From positions 1-17,162 of the forward strand of contig JBJEPX010000012.1 in NCBI GenBank assembly GCA_051881455.1: a stretch of DNA of 17,162 nucleotides. Reading direction: 5' to 3'. The notes under the pieces are model-generated. The model was not told where the DNA came from. It did no database searches and saw nothing but the letters and a program-made list of their open reading frames with translations. Of this stretch, positions 1 to 7,576 are shown piece after piece. How positions within the stretch are numbered: position 1 is the first letter of the stretch; the number at the start of each line of letters is the position of its first letter. Source of the DNA: Fimenecus sp051881455. Lineage in GTDB: Bacteria > Bacillota > Clostridia > Oscillospirales > Acutalibacteraceae. The translations under genes and the position numbers were made by a program.

Positions 1-65
1 ACCAAATCAATTTTTCACTCTTCTATCTGTCCGAAATTCTTGACAAGTTTCATTATATGTAACCC

Positions 66-254
66 GTAGGGGCGGGACTCTTGACAGGAAACCCGCCCAT
101 GCAAGAATACTGTACCTCTTGTCTCCCCTGAAAGGGGAGATGTCACGAAGTGACAGAGGGGTTATTTTGCGGTGCGCCGAGTCGCCGCACCCTACAACCA
201 TGCCGTTGGTTTACATATAATTTTACGGGCAGATGGGGAAACCCGCCCCTACAA
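66..254. repeat. Intergenic palindromic repeat island 1
   Basis: This non-coding stretch is a chain of short hairpins. GGGCGGG at 70-76 can pair with CCCGCCC at 92-98. TCTCCCCT at 122-129 and AGGGGAGA at 133-140 form a perfect stem around a GAA loop. TGTCAC at 141-146 and GTGACA at 150-155 form a second stem, also around GAA. GGTGCG at 171-176 pairs with CGCACC at 186-191. The block begins GTAGGGG and ends CCCCTACA. The segment TGCCGTTGGTTTACATAT near 201 returns in inverted form at about 4707 and 7501, and more loosely near 4885 and 11570. No gene is supported in 1-302; the small open frames here arise from the repeats. Confidence 0.75.
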
Positions 255-302
255 ACAATTCCGTTAATATTATTTTCAAATTTCACCTCTCAAACTATGC
301 TA

Positions 303-331
303 TTGCAAAAACAATTTATAAGTAATATAAT
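303..331 (+). promoter_or_regulatory. Sigma-A-type promoter of the surface repeat protein gene
   Basis: TTGCAA at 303-308 and a perfect TATAAT at 326-331 are separated by exactly 17 bases, the ideal housekeeping-sigma spacing. The predicted transcript starts near 338, just before the ribosome binding site AAGGAGG at 346-352. That leaves a leader of only about 20 bases, with no room for a riboswitch. Confidence 0.75.
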
Positions 332-358
332 GAAAATGATTTAAAAAGGAGGAGTTTT

Positions 359-3300
359 ATGAAAAAGAGTAAAAAAGTCCTTTCAATTTTATTATGTACA
401 ATGATGATTATAACCTCTATGCCGTTGGCAAAATTGGAATTATTTGCCGTTACCGATGTTTCTGTTGAAAGCATATCGGTTCCCGATGTTTCAGTTATTG
501 AGAACACTCACGGCTATCTGACGAGCGAATCCGTGTATAACGCAGAAACAGATACATACGAGGAAAAAGAATATTACTATTACAACGATTTTACACAAAA
601 TGTAATAACCGTTAACTTTGCGGACGGTTCTTCCTTTACGGGAACTGACAGTGAGCTCTATGAGCAATACGGCGAATCTATGAACTGTTCGTATGGCCAA
701 TGCTATTCAAACCGATGGACTGTGGGAAATACTTACTCTGTAACAGTTTCCTTTATGGGAATTTCATCATCTTTCAATGTAACAATTACACAAAGTCCCG
801 TTGAAAGCATTGAAATTTCCGATATTTCCGTCATTGAAAACACCCACGGCAATTGGAGCAATGAGTGGATATACAACGAGGAAACCGGCACAGAGGAGAA
901 AGTCGGTTATTACCGTTACAGCGAGTACACACCTAATGAAATAACCGTTAATTTTAAGGACGGCTCTTCCTATACAGGTGCTCCCTATGAGCTTCAGGAG
1001 CAATACGGCGAATGGGTTTCCTACTCCGACAATCAAAGCTATGAAAATCAATGGACTGTGGGAAATACTTATCCTGTAACAGTTTCCTTTATGGGAATTT
1101 CATCATCTTTCAATGTAACAATTACACAAAGTCCCGTTGAAAGTCTTGAAGTTGCGGACAATTCCGTTATGGAGGGTACCCACGGCTATTGGAGCAATGA
1201 GTGGATATACAACGAGGAAACCGGCACAGAGGAGGAAGTAAGCTACTTTTTTTACAACGATTACACACCTAATGAAATAACCGTAAACTTTAAGGACGGT
1301 TCTTCCTTTACGGGCGCCACCTATGAGCTTCAGGAGCAATATGGCGAAAGCGTTTCATATTCCGATAATCAAAGCTATGAAAACCAATGGACTGCGGGAA
1401 ATACATATTCCGCAACAGTTTCCTTTATGGGAATTTCATCATCTTTTAATGTAACAATTACACAAAGTCCCGTTGAAAGCATTGAAATTTCCGATATTTC
1501 CGTCATTGAAAACACCCACGGCTATTGGAGCACCGATTGGATATACAATGAAGAAACAGATAACTATGAAGAAGTCAGCTACTACCGTTACAACGATTAC
1601 ACACCTAATAAAATAACCGTTAATTTTAAGGACGGCTCTTCCTTTACAGGTGCTCCCTATGAGCTTCAGGAGCAATACAGCGAATGGGTTTCCTACTCCG
1701 ACAATCAAAGTTATGAAAACCAATGGACTGTGGGAAATACATATCCAGTAACTGCTTCATTTATGGGTTGTTCCTGCGTTTTTAATGTTTCAATTACGGA
1801 AAGCCCCGTTGAAAGCATTGAAATTGCTGACATTTCCGTTACGGAAAATACCCACGGTTATTGGAGAAACGATTGGATATATAATGAGGAAACAGGCACA
1901 AGCGATGAAGTAAGTTACTATTGTTACAACGATTTCACACCCGATGAAATAACCGTAAACTTTAAGGATGGCTCTTCCTTTACAGGCACTGTCTATGAGC
2001 TTTATAATCAATACGGCGGAAGCCTTTCATACTCCAATAATCAAAGCTATGAAAATCAATGGACTGCGGGCAACACCTATCCTGTTACCGTTTCATATTT
2101 GGGTTGTTCGGGTACTTTCAATGTTTCAATTACAGAAAGCGCTGTTGTAAGTGTTGAAGCAGCCGATGTTTCCGTTACAGAGGGGGCCAACGGCTATTGG
2201 AGCAACGATTGGGTATATAACGAAGAAACAGGTACACACGAGGAAGTATTCTACTACCGTTACAACGATTTCATGCCCGATGAAATAACCGTTAATTTTG
2301 CAGACGGCTCTTCCTTTACCGGCACGGAGTATGAACTTTATAAGCAATACGGCGAAAGTGTTTCATATTCCGGCAATCAAGGCTATGAAAACCAATGGAC
2401 TGTGGGCAACACCTATCCTGTAACAATTTCGTTTATGGGCTGTTCGGGTACTTTCAATGTTACCGTGATGCCCTCTGTAATTGCAGGATTGTCCGTTGAC
2501 GACGCCGTTGTTTACAAACAAATTGACGAAAGCTTAAACGGTAATGGCTATAAGCACACCGTTCCCATTACTTTCTCTGTTTTGCTTACCGACGGCAGAA
2601 TTCTCCCCGGTAAAACAGATGCTTGGGGCTATTCTTCCGTAAGTATTAACGGTGATTATTTTGCTTTGCATATTTTTGATGACAACGAATGTTGGGATTT
2701 GGGAACCAGAACAGTATCGGCAAGCATCGGAGGAAAAACCGACGAATTCAATGTTGAGGTAAAAGATACCTTAATCAAGAGCATAGAGGTTCAAACAATC
2801 GAGTTAACCGAAAATCTTGATTGCTCGTCCTATGAAAAAGAAGACGGAACTGTTTCAAAGCATTATTACTATACACCTGTTTATAAGGTTTATTTATCAA
2901 ACGGAAAAACAATTCAGTCTGAGGCGGACGGAAGCGTTCTGCTAAACGGTTTGTACCGCCATGTTTCAACCTCCGATAATCAGGAAGGGGCACAATGGGG
3001 CGTGGGCACTCACGAATACACATTAACCCTTGCAAAGCAGACAGTTAACGGTGAAATTGTCATAAAGGAATGTCCCTACACAGGCATTGAACTATATAAT
3101 ACGGCAATACCGTATATTAAATTCACAAAAGCGGGCGGCGAAACCGAAATTGCCAACTTTATTTCTTTTGAAATTTTCGGCGAAACCTACCAAACCATAG
3201 GCGGAGAATTGATTACCGACAAAGGTGTCTTTGATGTTGATTTTACATTTGACAATAAGTTGTCATTATCAAATGTAACATTAAAACTCGGCGCATTTAC

Positions 3301-4585
3301 AAGCAATACCGTGGATAATTTGTATTGGCTTAAAGCGTCTTATATGTCTTCCGATGCCGCAACGATAGTAACAGGCTTCGAAAACAAAGAAAATATAAAT
3401 GTTTCCGATGCGAAAAGCCTTGATTTGATGATAAAGCTTTCAATCAATCTTTGCGATATTGAGCCTGCACAAACAACAGCGGAAAATTTCAGTTTTGATA
3501 TAAGTGAGGTTGAAACAGCAATATTGAATTTGTTTGATGTTTCAAGCGTTGATATTACAAAATCATCTTATTATTCCGCTGAGAATAACAGTATTGTACT
3601 GACTGACGCTTACAGTATGGGCGACGGTTTCGCTGATGAGTCCTCTTTCTCTTATGAAAACGGTCAATATCTTTATTCCTGTACCTGTAAAGACTCCGGT
3701 TACACAGTAAGTGTTATTATGAATTCGGAGGCAAAAATCCGAGAAATAACCTTTACGGACGCGCCCGGAATAGTTGAATTTTATGTTGAAAATCTTCCTG
3801 CAAAAACAACATATAATTTAAACGGCAAATTCAGTCTTAAAGGTCTTGTTGTTAAAGGAAAGTATGCTGACGGCACCGTTGAAACAATCAGCGATTACTC
3901 GCTTAATGCACCAAACATGACAACACCCGGCGCAAAAGAGATAGTTGTATCGTATAAAACCTATTCGGATTCATTTTATATCCAGGTTCAGGACAATACG
4001 AACGCCTCGCTTGCAATCGGTGTAGCCGATGCCGCTGTGGGCAGTATTGTAAGAGTTCCCGTGAGAATTCAAAATGCCGATATTTCTGCTCTCGTTGCCA
4101 CAATAGCATACGACAGTACAAAACTTGAATATGTAGGTTGCATAAACACAATGTTTGATTCGTTGCAGGTAACAAAATCGGCGGAAAATCAGTTAAGTAT
4201 TTCCGCAAACAGCAATTCATATGTTTCCAACGGAATATTTATACTTGAATTCAGAGTTGCGGCAGAAAGCGGCTGTAACACTGCATTAACTCCCACAATT
4301 CAAGAGGCATACGATGAACATCATAATGCGATTTCTCTGTCACCTTGCAGCGGCGGCGTGTCGATAATAAACTGCACCAAAGGCGATGTTGACAGAAACG
4401 GAGTGTGGGAGCAAAGCGACTACGATTTGATGAAGGCTTATGTGCTTTGTGAGAAAACCTTGGCAAGACGGGAGTTTTTAGCGGCAGACCTTAACTGTGA
4501 CGGTGCGGTTGACGCATATGATGTAATTCAGCTTGACTTATATTTAAATGGTTTAACAGATATTAACGGCAACAAAATTTCATAA
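359..4585 (+). CDS. Secreted multi-domain Ig-like repeat protein with cohesin-like and dockerin modules
   Basis: A 1408-residue exported protein, probably a structural or adhesive component of the cell surface or a cellulosome-like assembly. Residues 1-30 form a signal peptide: KKSKK, then a hydrophobic stretch, with likely cleavage after LFA. Residues 36-706 are six tandem repeats of 112 residues (the last is 111), each running from a VESIEI-like strand through ITVNFKDGSSFTG to VGNTYPVTVSFMG and FNVTI, which resembles bacterial Ig-like group 3 domains. Residues 707-805 and 806-905 are two diverged copies. Residues 906-1137 are unassigned. Residues 1138-1213 are another Ig-like module. Residues 1216-1338 look cohesin-like (VRVPVRIQN, then VATIAYDSTKLEYVG). 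Residues 1341-1408 form a type I-like dockerin with two calcium-loop repeats (GDVDRNG and DLNCDGAVD). No catalytic domain or LPXTG sorting signal is visible. The ATG has AGGAGG 6 bases upstream. The gene stands alone between its own promoter and terminator. Exact ligands are unknown. Confidence 0.88.
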   Translation: MKKSKKVLSILLCTMMIITSMPLAKLELFAVTDVSVESISVPDVSVIENTHGYLTSESVYNAETDTYEEKEYYYYNDFTQNVITVNFADGSSFTGTDSELYEQYGESMNCSYGQCYSNRWTVGNTYSVTVSFMGISSSFNVTITQSPVESIEISDISVIENTHGNWSNEWIYNEETGTEEKVGYYRYSEYTPNEITVNFKDGSSYTGAPYELQEQYGEWVSYSDNQSYENQWTVGNTYPVTVSFMGISSSFNVTITQSPVESLEVADNSVMEGTHGYWSNEWIYNEETGTEEEVSYFFYNDYTPNEITVNFKDGSSFTGATYELQEQYGESVSYSDNQSYENQWTAGNTYSATVSFMGISSSFNVTITQSPVESIEISDISVIENTHGYWSTDWIYNEETDNYEEVSYYRYNDYTPNKITVNFKDGSSFTGAPYELQEQYSEWVSYSDNQSYENQWTVGNTYPVTASFMGCSCVFNVSITESPVESIEIADISVTENTHGYWRNDWIYNEETGTSDEVSYYCYNDFTPDEITVNFKDGSSFTGTVYELYNQYGGSLSYSNNQSYENQWTAGNTYPVTVSYLGCSGTFNVSITESAVVSVEAADVSVTEGANGYWSNDWVYNEETGTHEEVFYYRYNDFMPDEITVNFADGSSFTGTEYELYKQYGESVSYSGNQGYENQWTVGNTYPVTISFMGCSGTFNVTVMPSVIAGLSVDDAVVYKQIDESLNGNGYKHTVPITFSVLLTDGRILPGKTDAWGYSSVSINGDYFALHIFDDNECWDLGTRTVSASIGGKTDEFNVEVKDTLIKSIEVQTIELTENLDCSSYEKEDGTVSKHYYYTPVYKVYLSNGKTIQSEADGSVLLNGLYRHVSTSDNQEGAQWGVGTHEYTLTLAKQTVNGEIVIKECPYTGIELYNTAIPYIKFTKAGGETEIANFISFEIFGETYQTIGGELITDKGVFDVDFTFDNKLSLSNVTLKLGAFTSNTVDNLYWLKASYMSSDAATIVTGFENKENINVSDAKSLDLMIKLSINLCDIEPAQTTAENFSFDISEVETAILNLFDVSSVDITKSSYYSAENNSIVLTDAYSMGDGFADESSFSYENGQYLYSCTCKDSGYTVSVIMNSEAKIREITFTDAPGIVEFYVENLPAKTTYNLNGKFSLKGLVVKGKYADGTVETISDYSLNAPNMTTPGAKEIVVSYKTYSDSFYIQVQDNTNASLAIGVADAAVGSIVRVPVRIQNADISALVATIAYDSTKLEYVGCINTMFDSLQVTKSAENQLSISANSNSYVSNGIFILEFRVAAESGCNTALTPTIQEAYDEHHNAISLSPCSGGVSIINCTKGDVDRNGVWEQSDYDLMKAYVLCEKTLARREFLAADLNCDGAVDAYDVIQLDLYLNGLTDINGNKIS
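464..2476 (+). repeat. Six tandem 336-bp coding repeats
   Basis: Units start at 464, 800, 1136, 1472, 1808 and 2144, with an exact 336-bp period. The last unit is one codon shorter. Similarity is high at the DNA level, not only in protein. Units 2 and 4 match almost throughout, including their first 50 or so bases. Units 1, 2 and 3 share nearly the same last 60 bases. Units 5 and 6 are more diverged. This mosaic suggests recent duplication or gene conversion, and the array length is likely to vary between strains. Confidence 0.9.
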
Positions 4586-4602
4586 TATTTAATACAATTA
4601 TT

Positions 4603-4639
4603 AAAAGCGCACGGAAGTTTGAGATTTTCGTGCGCTTTT
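4603..4639 (+). terminator. Rho-independent terminator of the surface protein gene
   Basis: AAAAGCGCACG at 4603-4613 and CGTGCGCTTTT at 4629-4639 form a perfect 11-bp stem around a 15-base loop, 18 bases after the stop codon at 4583-4585. The run of A on one side and T on the other would allow termination from either direction. Confidence 0.85.
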
Positions 4640-4676
4640 GCTTTGTGCTTATTGTTTTTATAGTTTTTTGACATTT

Positions 4677-4937
4677 TGTAGGGGACGGTGTTTTCCATTG
4701 TCCCGCAAAATCATATATAAACCAATGGCGGCATCGTAGGGGCTGGCGACCTCGGCAGCCCGCAAAAAATCTCGTTAAAATTCAACGGTGAAACCAGGCG
4801 TCACACCCTACACATCTCCCCTTTCAGGGGAGACAAGTAATGCTGCGTGATTGTAGGGGCGGGGCTTATGTGCCCGCCCGAAAAATCATATGTAATTTAA
4901 CGGCGGCATCGTAGGGGCTGGCGACCTCGACAGTTCG
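4677..4937. repeat. Intergenic palindromic repeat island 2
   Basis: Between the terminator and the exporter promoter lie several TGTAGGGG/CGTAGGGG units (4677, about 4735, 4852, about 4910). They can fold on themselves, for example GGCTG at 4741-4745 with CAGCC at 4756-4760. TCTCCCCT/AGGGGAGA at 4815-4833 is the same hairpin as at 122-140, in reverse orientation (loop TTC instead of GAA). The segment AAATCATATATAAACCAATGGCGGC starts at about 4709 and has a relative at about 4882; both are inverted relatives of the segment near 201-225. I see no gene in 4586-5078. Confidence 0.75.
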
Positions 4938-5001
4938 TACTATTTACAAAATGTTCGGGATGATTGTTTACACATTTAAATATTTTTTTGAAAATTTTGT
5001 C

Positions 5002-5029
5002 TTGACAATGCTTGGAAAAAATGTATAAT
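5002..5029 (+). promoter_or_regulatory. Promoter of the TetR-ABC exporter operon
   Basis: A perfect TTGACA at 5002-5007 and a perfect TATAAT at 5024-5029 are 16 bases apart. The predicted start is near 5036, inside the palindromic operator region, so bound repressor would block initiation. No other promoter is apparent before the permease stop, so this one probably drives all three genes. Confidence 0.82.
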
Positions 5030-5058
5030 AAAACATAGGTTTTAAAACATATGTTTTA
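5029..5058. promoter_or_regulatory. Two overlapping 16-bp palindromic operators, likely for the adjacent TetR
   Basis: TAAAACATATGTTTTA at 5043-5058 is a perfect 16-bp palindrome. TAAAACATAGGTTTTA at 5029-5044 is a copy with one substitution, offset by 14 bases so that the two share their outer TA. They begin at the last base of the -10 box and cover the predicted transcription start. Position and symmetry fit autorepression by the TetR protein encoded just downstream; binding itself is inferred. Confidence 0.75.
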
Positions 5059-5078
5059 GATAAAAAGGAGTGTAAATT

Positions 5079-5645
5079 TTGCCGCCGAAACAGAAATTTA
5101 CGAAAGAAGAAATCATTACCGCCGCTTTAAACCTTGTGCGTAAAGAGGGGGCAGACGCTTTGACCGCCCGTTCTTTGGGCGACGCGCTTCAAAGCTCCGC
5201 CCGACCGATTTTTACCGTATTTGAAAATATGGCACAAGTTCGTGATGAGGTGGAAAAAGCCGCATATGAAATTTACAATCAGTATATCCGTGAGGGGCTC
5301 AAAGAAAAGCATCCCTTTAAGGGCACAGGCAAGGCGTATGTCCGTATGGCGCGTGAAGAACCGAATTTATTTCGATTGCTCTTTATGACCGGCACGCCGC
5401 AAGCACCTAATTTAGACGATTTAATGCGTTATGTGGATAAAATCAGCACAACCGTGACCGATGCGGCAAAGGACAGTTTTGAAATTGACCGTAAAACGGC
5501 GCAAAAACTGCACCACCATTTGTGGATTTACTCCCACGGTATCGCCGTTTTGCAGGCAACAGGAGTTTGCAAATTTACCGATGAAGAAACAGACGCAATG
5601 CTCACCGAGGTGGGGTTAAGTCTTATAAAACATATGAAGGAGTGA
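5079..5645 (+). CDS. TetR/AcrR-family repressor of the adjacent ABC exporter
   Basis: A 188-residue DNA-binding repressor. The N-terminal segment (about residues 8-55: KEEIITAALNLVRKEGADALT, then ARSLGDALQSSARPIFTVFEN) matches the TetR helix-turn-helix and the F/Y-x-x-F recognition-helix end. The rest is the ligand-binding and dimerisation domain typical of the family. The start is TTG at 5079, supported by AAGGAG at 5065-5070 with an 8-base spacer. It is the first gene of a three-gene unit, and its end carries the ribosome binding site for the ABC ATPase. The palindromes in its promoter suggest that it represses its own operon and is released by a substrate of the pump. The ligand cannot be read from the sequence. 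Confidence 0.88.
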   Translation: MPPKQKFTKEEIITAALNLVRKEGADALTARSLGDALQSSARPIFTVFENMAQVRDEVEKAAYEIYNQYIREGLKEKHPFKGTGKAYVRMAREEPNLFRLLFMTGTPQAPNLDDLMRYVDKISTTVTDAAKDSFEIDRKTAQKLHHHLWIYSHGIAVLQATGVCKFTDEETDAMLTEVGLSLIKHMKE

Positions 5646-5650
5646 GTGCT

Positions 5651-6559
5651 TTGCATATCATAGAAGTTGAAAATTTACATAAATCCTTTGGACAGGTGCA
5701 CGCCGTTGACGGTATTTCTTTTTCCGTGGAAAAAGGCAGTCTGTTCGCCTTTTTGGGATTGAACGGTGCAGGCAAAAGCACCACCATATCCATTATGACC
5801 TCTACCCTTGCCCGCGACGGCGGCAAGGTAACCATAGACGGGCTGGATATTGACCGTGACAGCGCAAAAATTAAAAGCGAAATCGGCATAGTGTTTCAAG
5901 ATTCCGCGCTGGACAGCGTTTTAAGCGGCAAAGATAACCTGAAAACCCGTGCAGGACTTTACGGCATTTACGGCAGGGACTGTGATGAGCGCATAAAGAA
6001 ATTAAGCGATTTGCTGGATTTGCATGAGTTTATAAAACGCCCTGTGGGCAAGCTTTCGGGCGGTCAGCGCAGGCGGATTGATGTTGCCCGCGCCCTTATT
6101 AACGACCCGAAAATTCTTATATTAGACGAGCCCACAACAGGGCTTGACCCGCGCTCACGCAAAACGGTCTGGGAGGTTATTGACCGCTATCGCTGTGAAA
6201 AGGGCTTGACCGTTTTCCTCACCACTCACTATATGGAGGAGGCGGCGGAGGCAGACTATGTGGTTATTCTTGACAGCGGAAAAATCGCCGCCGAGGGTAC
6301 GCCGAATGATTTGAAAAACCGCTATACGGGGGACTTTATCCGATTGTATAACGGCGACAAAGCAGCTCTTTTAGCAAAAGGAATTGCTTTCACGGAGGAA
6401 AACGGTTATTTGCAGATTGAAGCGGAAAATACACGCACGGCAAAGGAACTGATTTTGCAAAATCCCGAATTGTTCGACGATTTCGAGATTATCAAGGGCA
6501 AAATGGACGATGTATTTTTAGCCGCCACAGGCAAGCAGTTAAAGGGGGAGAACGAATGA
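5651..6559 (+). CDS. ABC transporter ATP-binding protein, ABC-2 (DrrA-like) exporter type
   Basis: A 302-residue cytoplasmic ATPase that powers the membrane partner encoded next. Visible motifs are Walker A GLNGAGKST (36-44), signature LSGGQ (135-139), Walker B ILILDEPT with D159 and E160, a D-loop (GLDP), and the switch histidine H193 in LTTHYMEEA. The 70 or so residues after the ATPase core fit the C-terminal extension of DrrA-type multidrug subunits. I chose TTG at 5651 because AAGGAG at 5637-5642 lies 8 bases upstream, the same arrangement as in the preceding gene. A GTG at 5642 would add three residues but overlaps that ribosome binding site. The gene overlaps the permease start by 4 bases (ATGA), implying translational coupling. 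The exported substrate is unknown; a drug, peptide or lipid are all possible. Confidence 0.92.
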   Translation: MHIIEVENLHKSFGQVHAVDGISFSVEKGSLFAFLGLNGAGKSTTISIMTSTLARDGGKVTIDGLDIDRDSAKIKSEIGIVFQDSALDSVLSGKDNLKTRAGLYGIYGRDCDERIKKLSDLLDLHEFIKRPVGKLSGGQRRRIDVARALINDPKILILDEPTTGLDPRSRKTVWEVIDRYRCEKGLTVFLTTHYMEEAAEADYVVILDSGKIAAEGTPNDLKNRYTGDFIRLYNGDKAALLAKGIAFTEENGYLQIEAENTRTAKELILQNPELFDDFEIIKGKMDDVFLAATGKQLKGENE

Positions 6560-7449
6560 AAACGGTATTTTTGCTGACAGGGCGTAATATCCGCATCTAT
6601 TTTAAGGATAAGGTGACCTTTTTCACCTCCCTGATTACCCCTGTTATTCTGTTGATTTTGTATGTAACCTTTTTGCGGAGCGTCTATGTGGAGTCTTTGC
6701 TCGCAGGAATGCCCGATGGGTTAGAAATACCCGAAAAGCTCATAAACGGCTTTACGGGCGGTTGGCTTGTGTCCTCAATTCTAGGCGTATCTGCCGTAAC
6801 GGTTGCGTTTTGTTCCAACAACATTATGGCGATGGATAAAGTCAGTAAGCGTATCAATGATTTCTATGTAACGCCCGTTAAACGGGGACAAATGGCGGTT
6901 GCCTATTATCTTGCAAACTTTTTTACCACCTTGCTCGTGTGCCTCATTGCTTTGGCTGTTTCCCTTTTGTTTTTGGGCAAAACAGGCTGGTATTTGACCT
7001 TACAGGATATACCGTATATTCTTTTAGATGTTTTAGGCTGTGTATTTTTCGGCACCTCTCTTGCGGCTTTTGTTGAGCAGTTTGTCAGCACGCAGGGCGG
7101 TATCAGCGCCGTTTCCACCGCCGTTTCTTCAATGTACGGTTTTATTTGCGGCGCGTATATGCCCATTTCCCAATTTGCAGACGGCATACAAAAATTTGTA
7201 AGCTTTGTGCCGGGGACTTACGGCACGGTGCTTTTGCGCAATCACTTTATGCACGGCGCAATCACAGAGATTACAAAAGATTTGCCCGCCGAAATGACGG
7301 AAGAGCTCCGCAAAGCCTTTGATAACACCATTTTCTTTTTCGATAATGAGGTAAGCGTTGCGGCACAGTACGGCGTTTTGTTCGGCTCGTCGGCTGTCAT
7401 ATTGCTATTGTATGTGATCACGAGCAATCTGCGGAAGAAAAAAGGGTAA
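6556..7449 (+). CDS. ABC-2 type transporter permease
   Basis: A 297-residue integral membrane protein that would form the export channel with the ATPase encoded just before it. Six hydrophobic segments can be seen: about residues 22-42, 69-87, 113-140, 151-173, 181-203 and 270-292. A larger extracytoplasmic stretch at about 205-268 contains PISQFADGIQKFVSFVPGTYG, typical of the ABC-2 membrane family, and the protein ends in a positively charged NLRKKKG tail. The ATG overlaps the ATPase stop by 4 bases, and a purine-rich AGGGGGAG lies just upstream. The length is near the usual 250-300 residues for a half-transporter, so it probably works as a homodimer. Expression should follow the upstream TetR. 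Confidence 0.9.
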   Translation: MKTVFLLTGRNIRIYFKDKVTFFTSLITPVILLILYVTFLRSVYVESLLAGMPDGLEIPEKLINGFTGGWLVSSILGVSAVTVAFCSNNIMAMDKVSKRINDFYVTPVKRGQMAVAYYLANFFTTLLVCLIALAVSLLFLGKTGWYLTLQDIPYILLDVLGCVFFGTSLAAFVEQFVSTQGGISAVSTAVSSMYGFICGAYMPISQFADGIQKFVSFVPGTYGTVLLRNHFMHGAITEITKDLPAEMTEELRKAFDNTIFFFDNEVSVAAQYGVLFGSSAVILLLYVITSNLRKKKG

Positions 7450-7458
7450 TTTACTCTT

Positions 7459-7523
7459 TGTAGAGATAGGTGTTTCCGAGGGCGAATCACCCTACAAAAA
7501 CCGCCATTGGTTTCTGCGTTGAC
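7459..7523. repeat. Short intergenic repeat unit
   Basis: The stretch from TGTAGAGATAGG to CACCCTACA (7459-7496) has the inverted GTAG...CTAC ends of the longer islands. It contains GGGCGAATCACCC, which matches the GCGATTC/GAATCGC hairpin at 11633-11648. It is followed by CCGCCATTGGTTT, the inverted form of the segment near 4719 (AAACCAATGGCGG). It appears to be a shortened member of the same repeat family. Confidence 0.6.
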
Positions 7524-7529
7524 AAATCG

Positions 7530-7562
7530 AAAAAAGGGACAGGAAAATTCCTGCCCCTTAAT
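7530..7562. terminator. Probable bidirectional terminator between convergent genes
   Basis: GGGACAGGAA at 7536-7545 and TTCCTGCCCC at 7548-7557 form a stem of about 10 bp with one A-C mismatch on the plus strand, which becomes a G-U pair in the minus-strand RNA. On the minus strand it is followed by six U (A run at 7530-7535), a good terminator for the AIM24-like gene. On the plus strand it is followed by the T-rich TTAATTTTATTTT, which could stop the exporter operon. Confidence 0.75.
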
Positions 7563-7576
7563 TTTATTTTGTAATT

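Noticed and set aside
40..85. Two TTGACA boxes (40-45 and 80-85)
   Set aside because: Neither has a -10 box at workable spacing, and the second lies in the repeat. The pair at 303-331 explains the downstream gene better.
464..2476. CRISPR-like regular repeat spacing
   Set aside because: The 336-bp units are continuous coding sequence in one long frame with no unique spacers.
4586..5001. Possible small RNA or riboswitch before the exporter operon
   Set aside because: The predicted transcript starts near 5036, so this stretch is not in the leader. The structure present is explained by the repeat family shared with other gaps.
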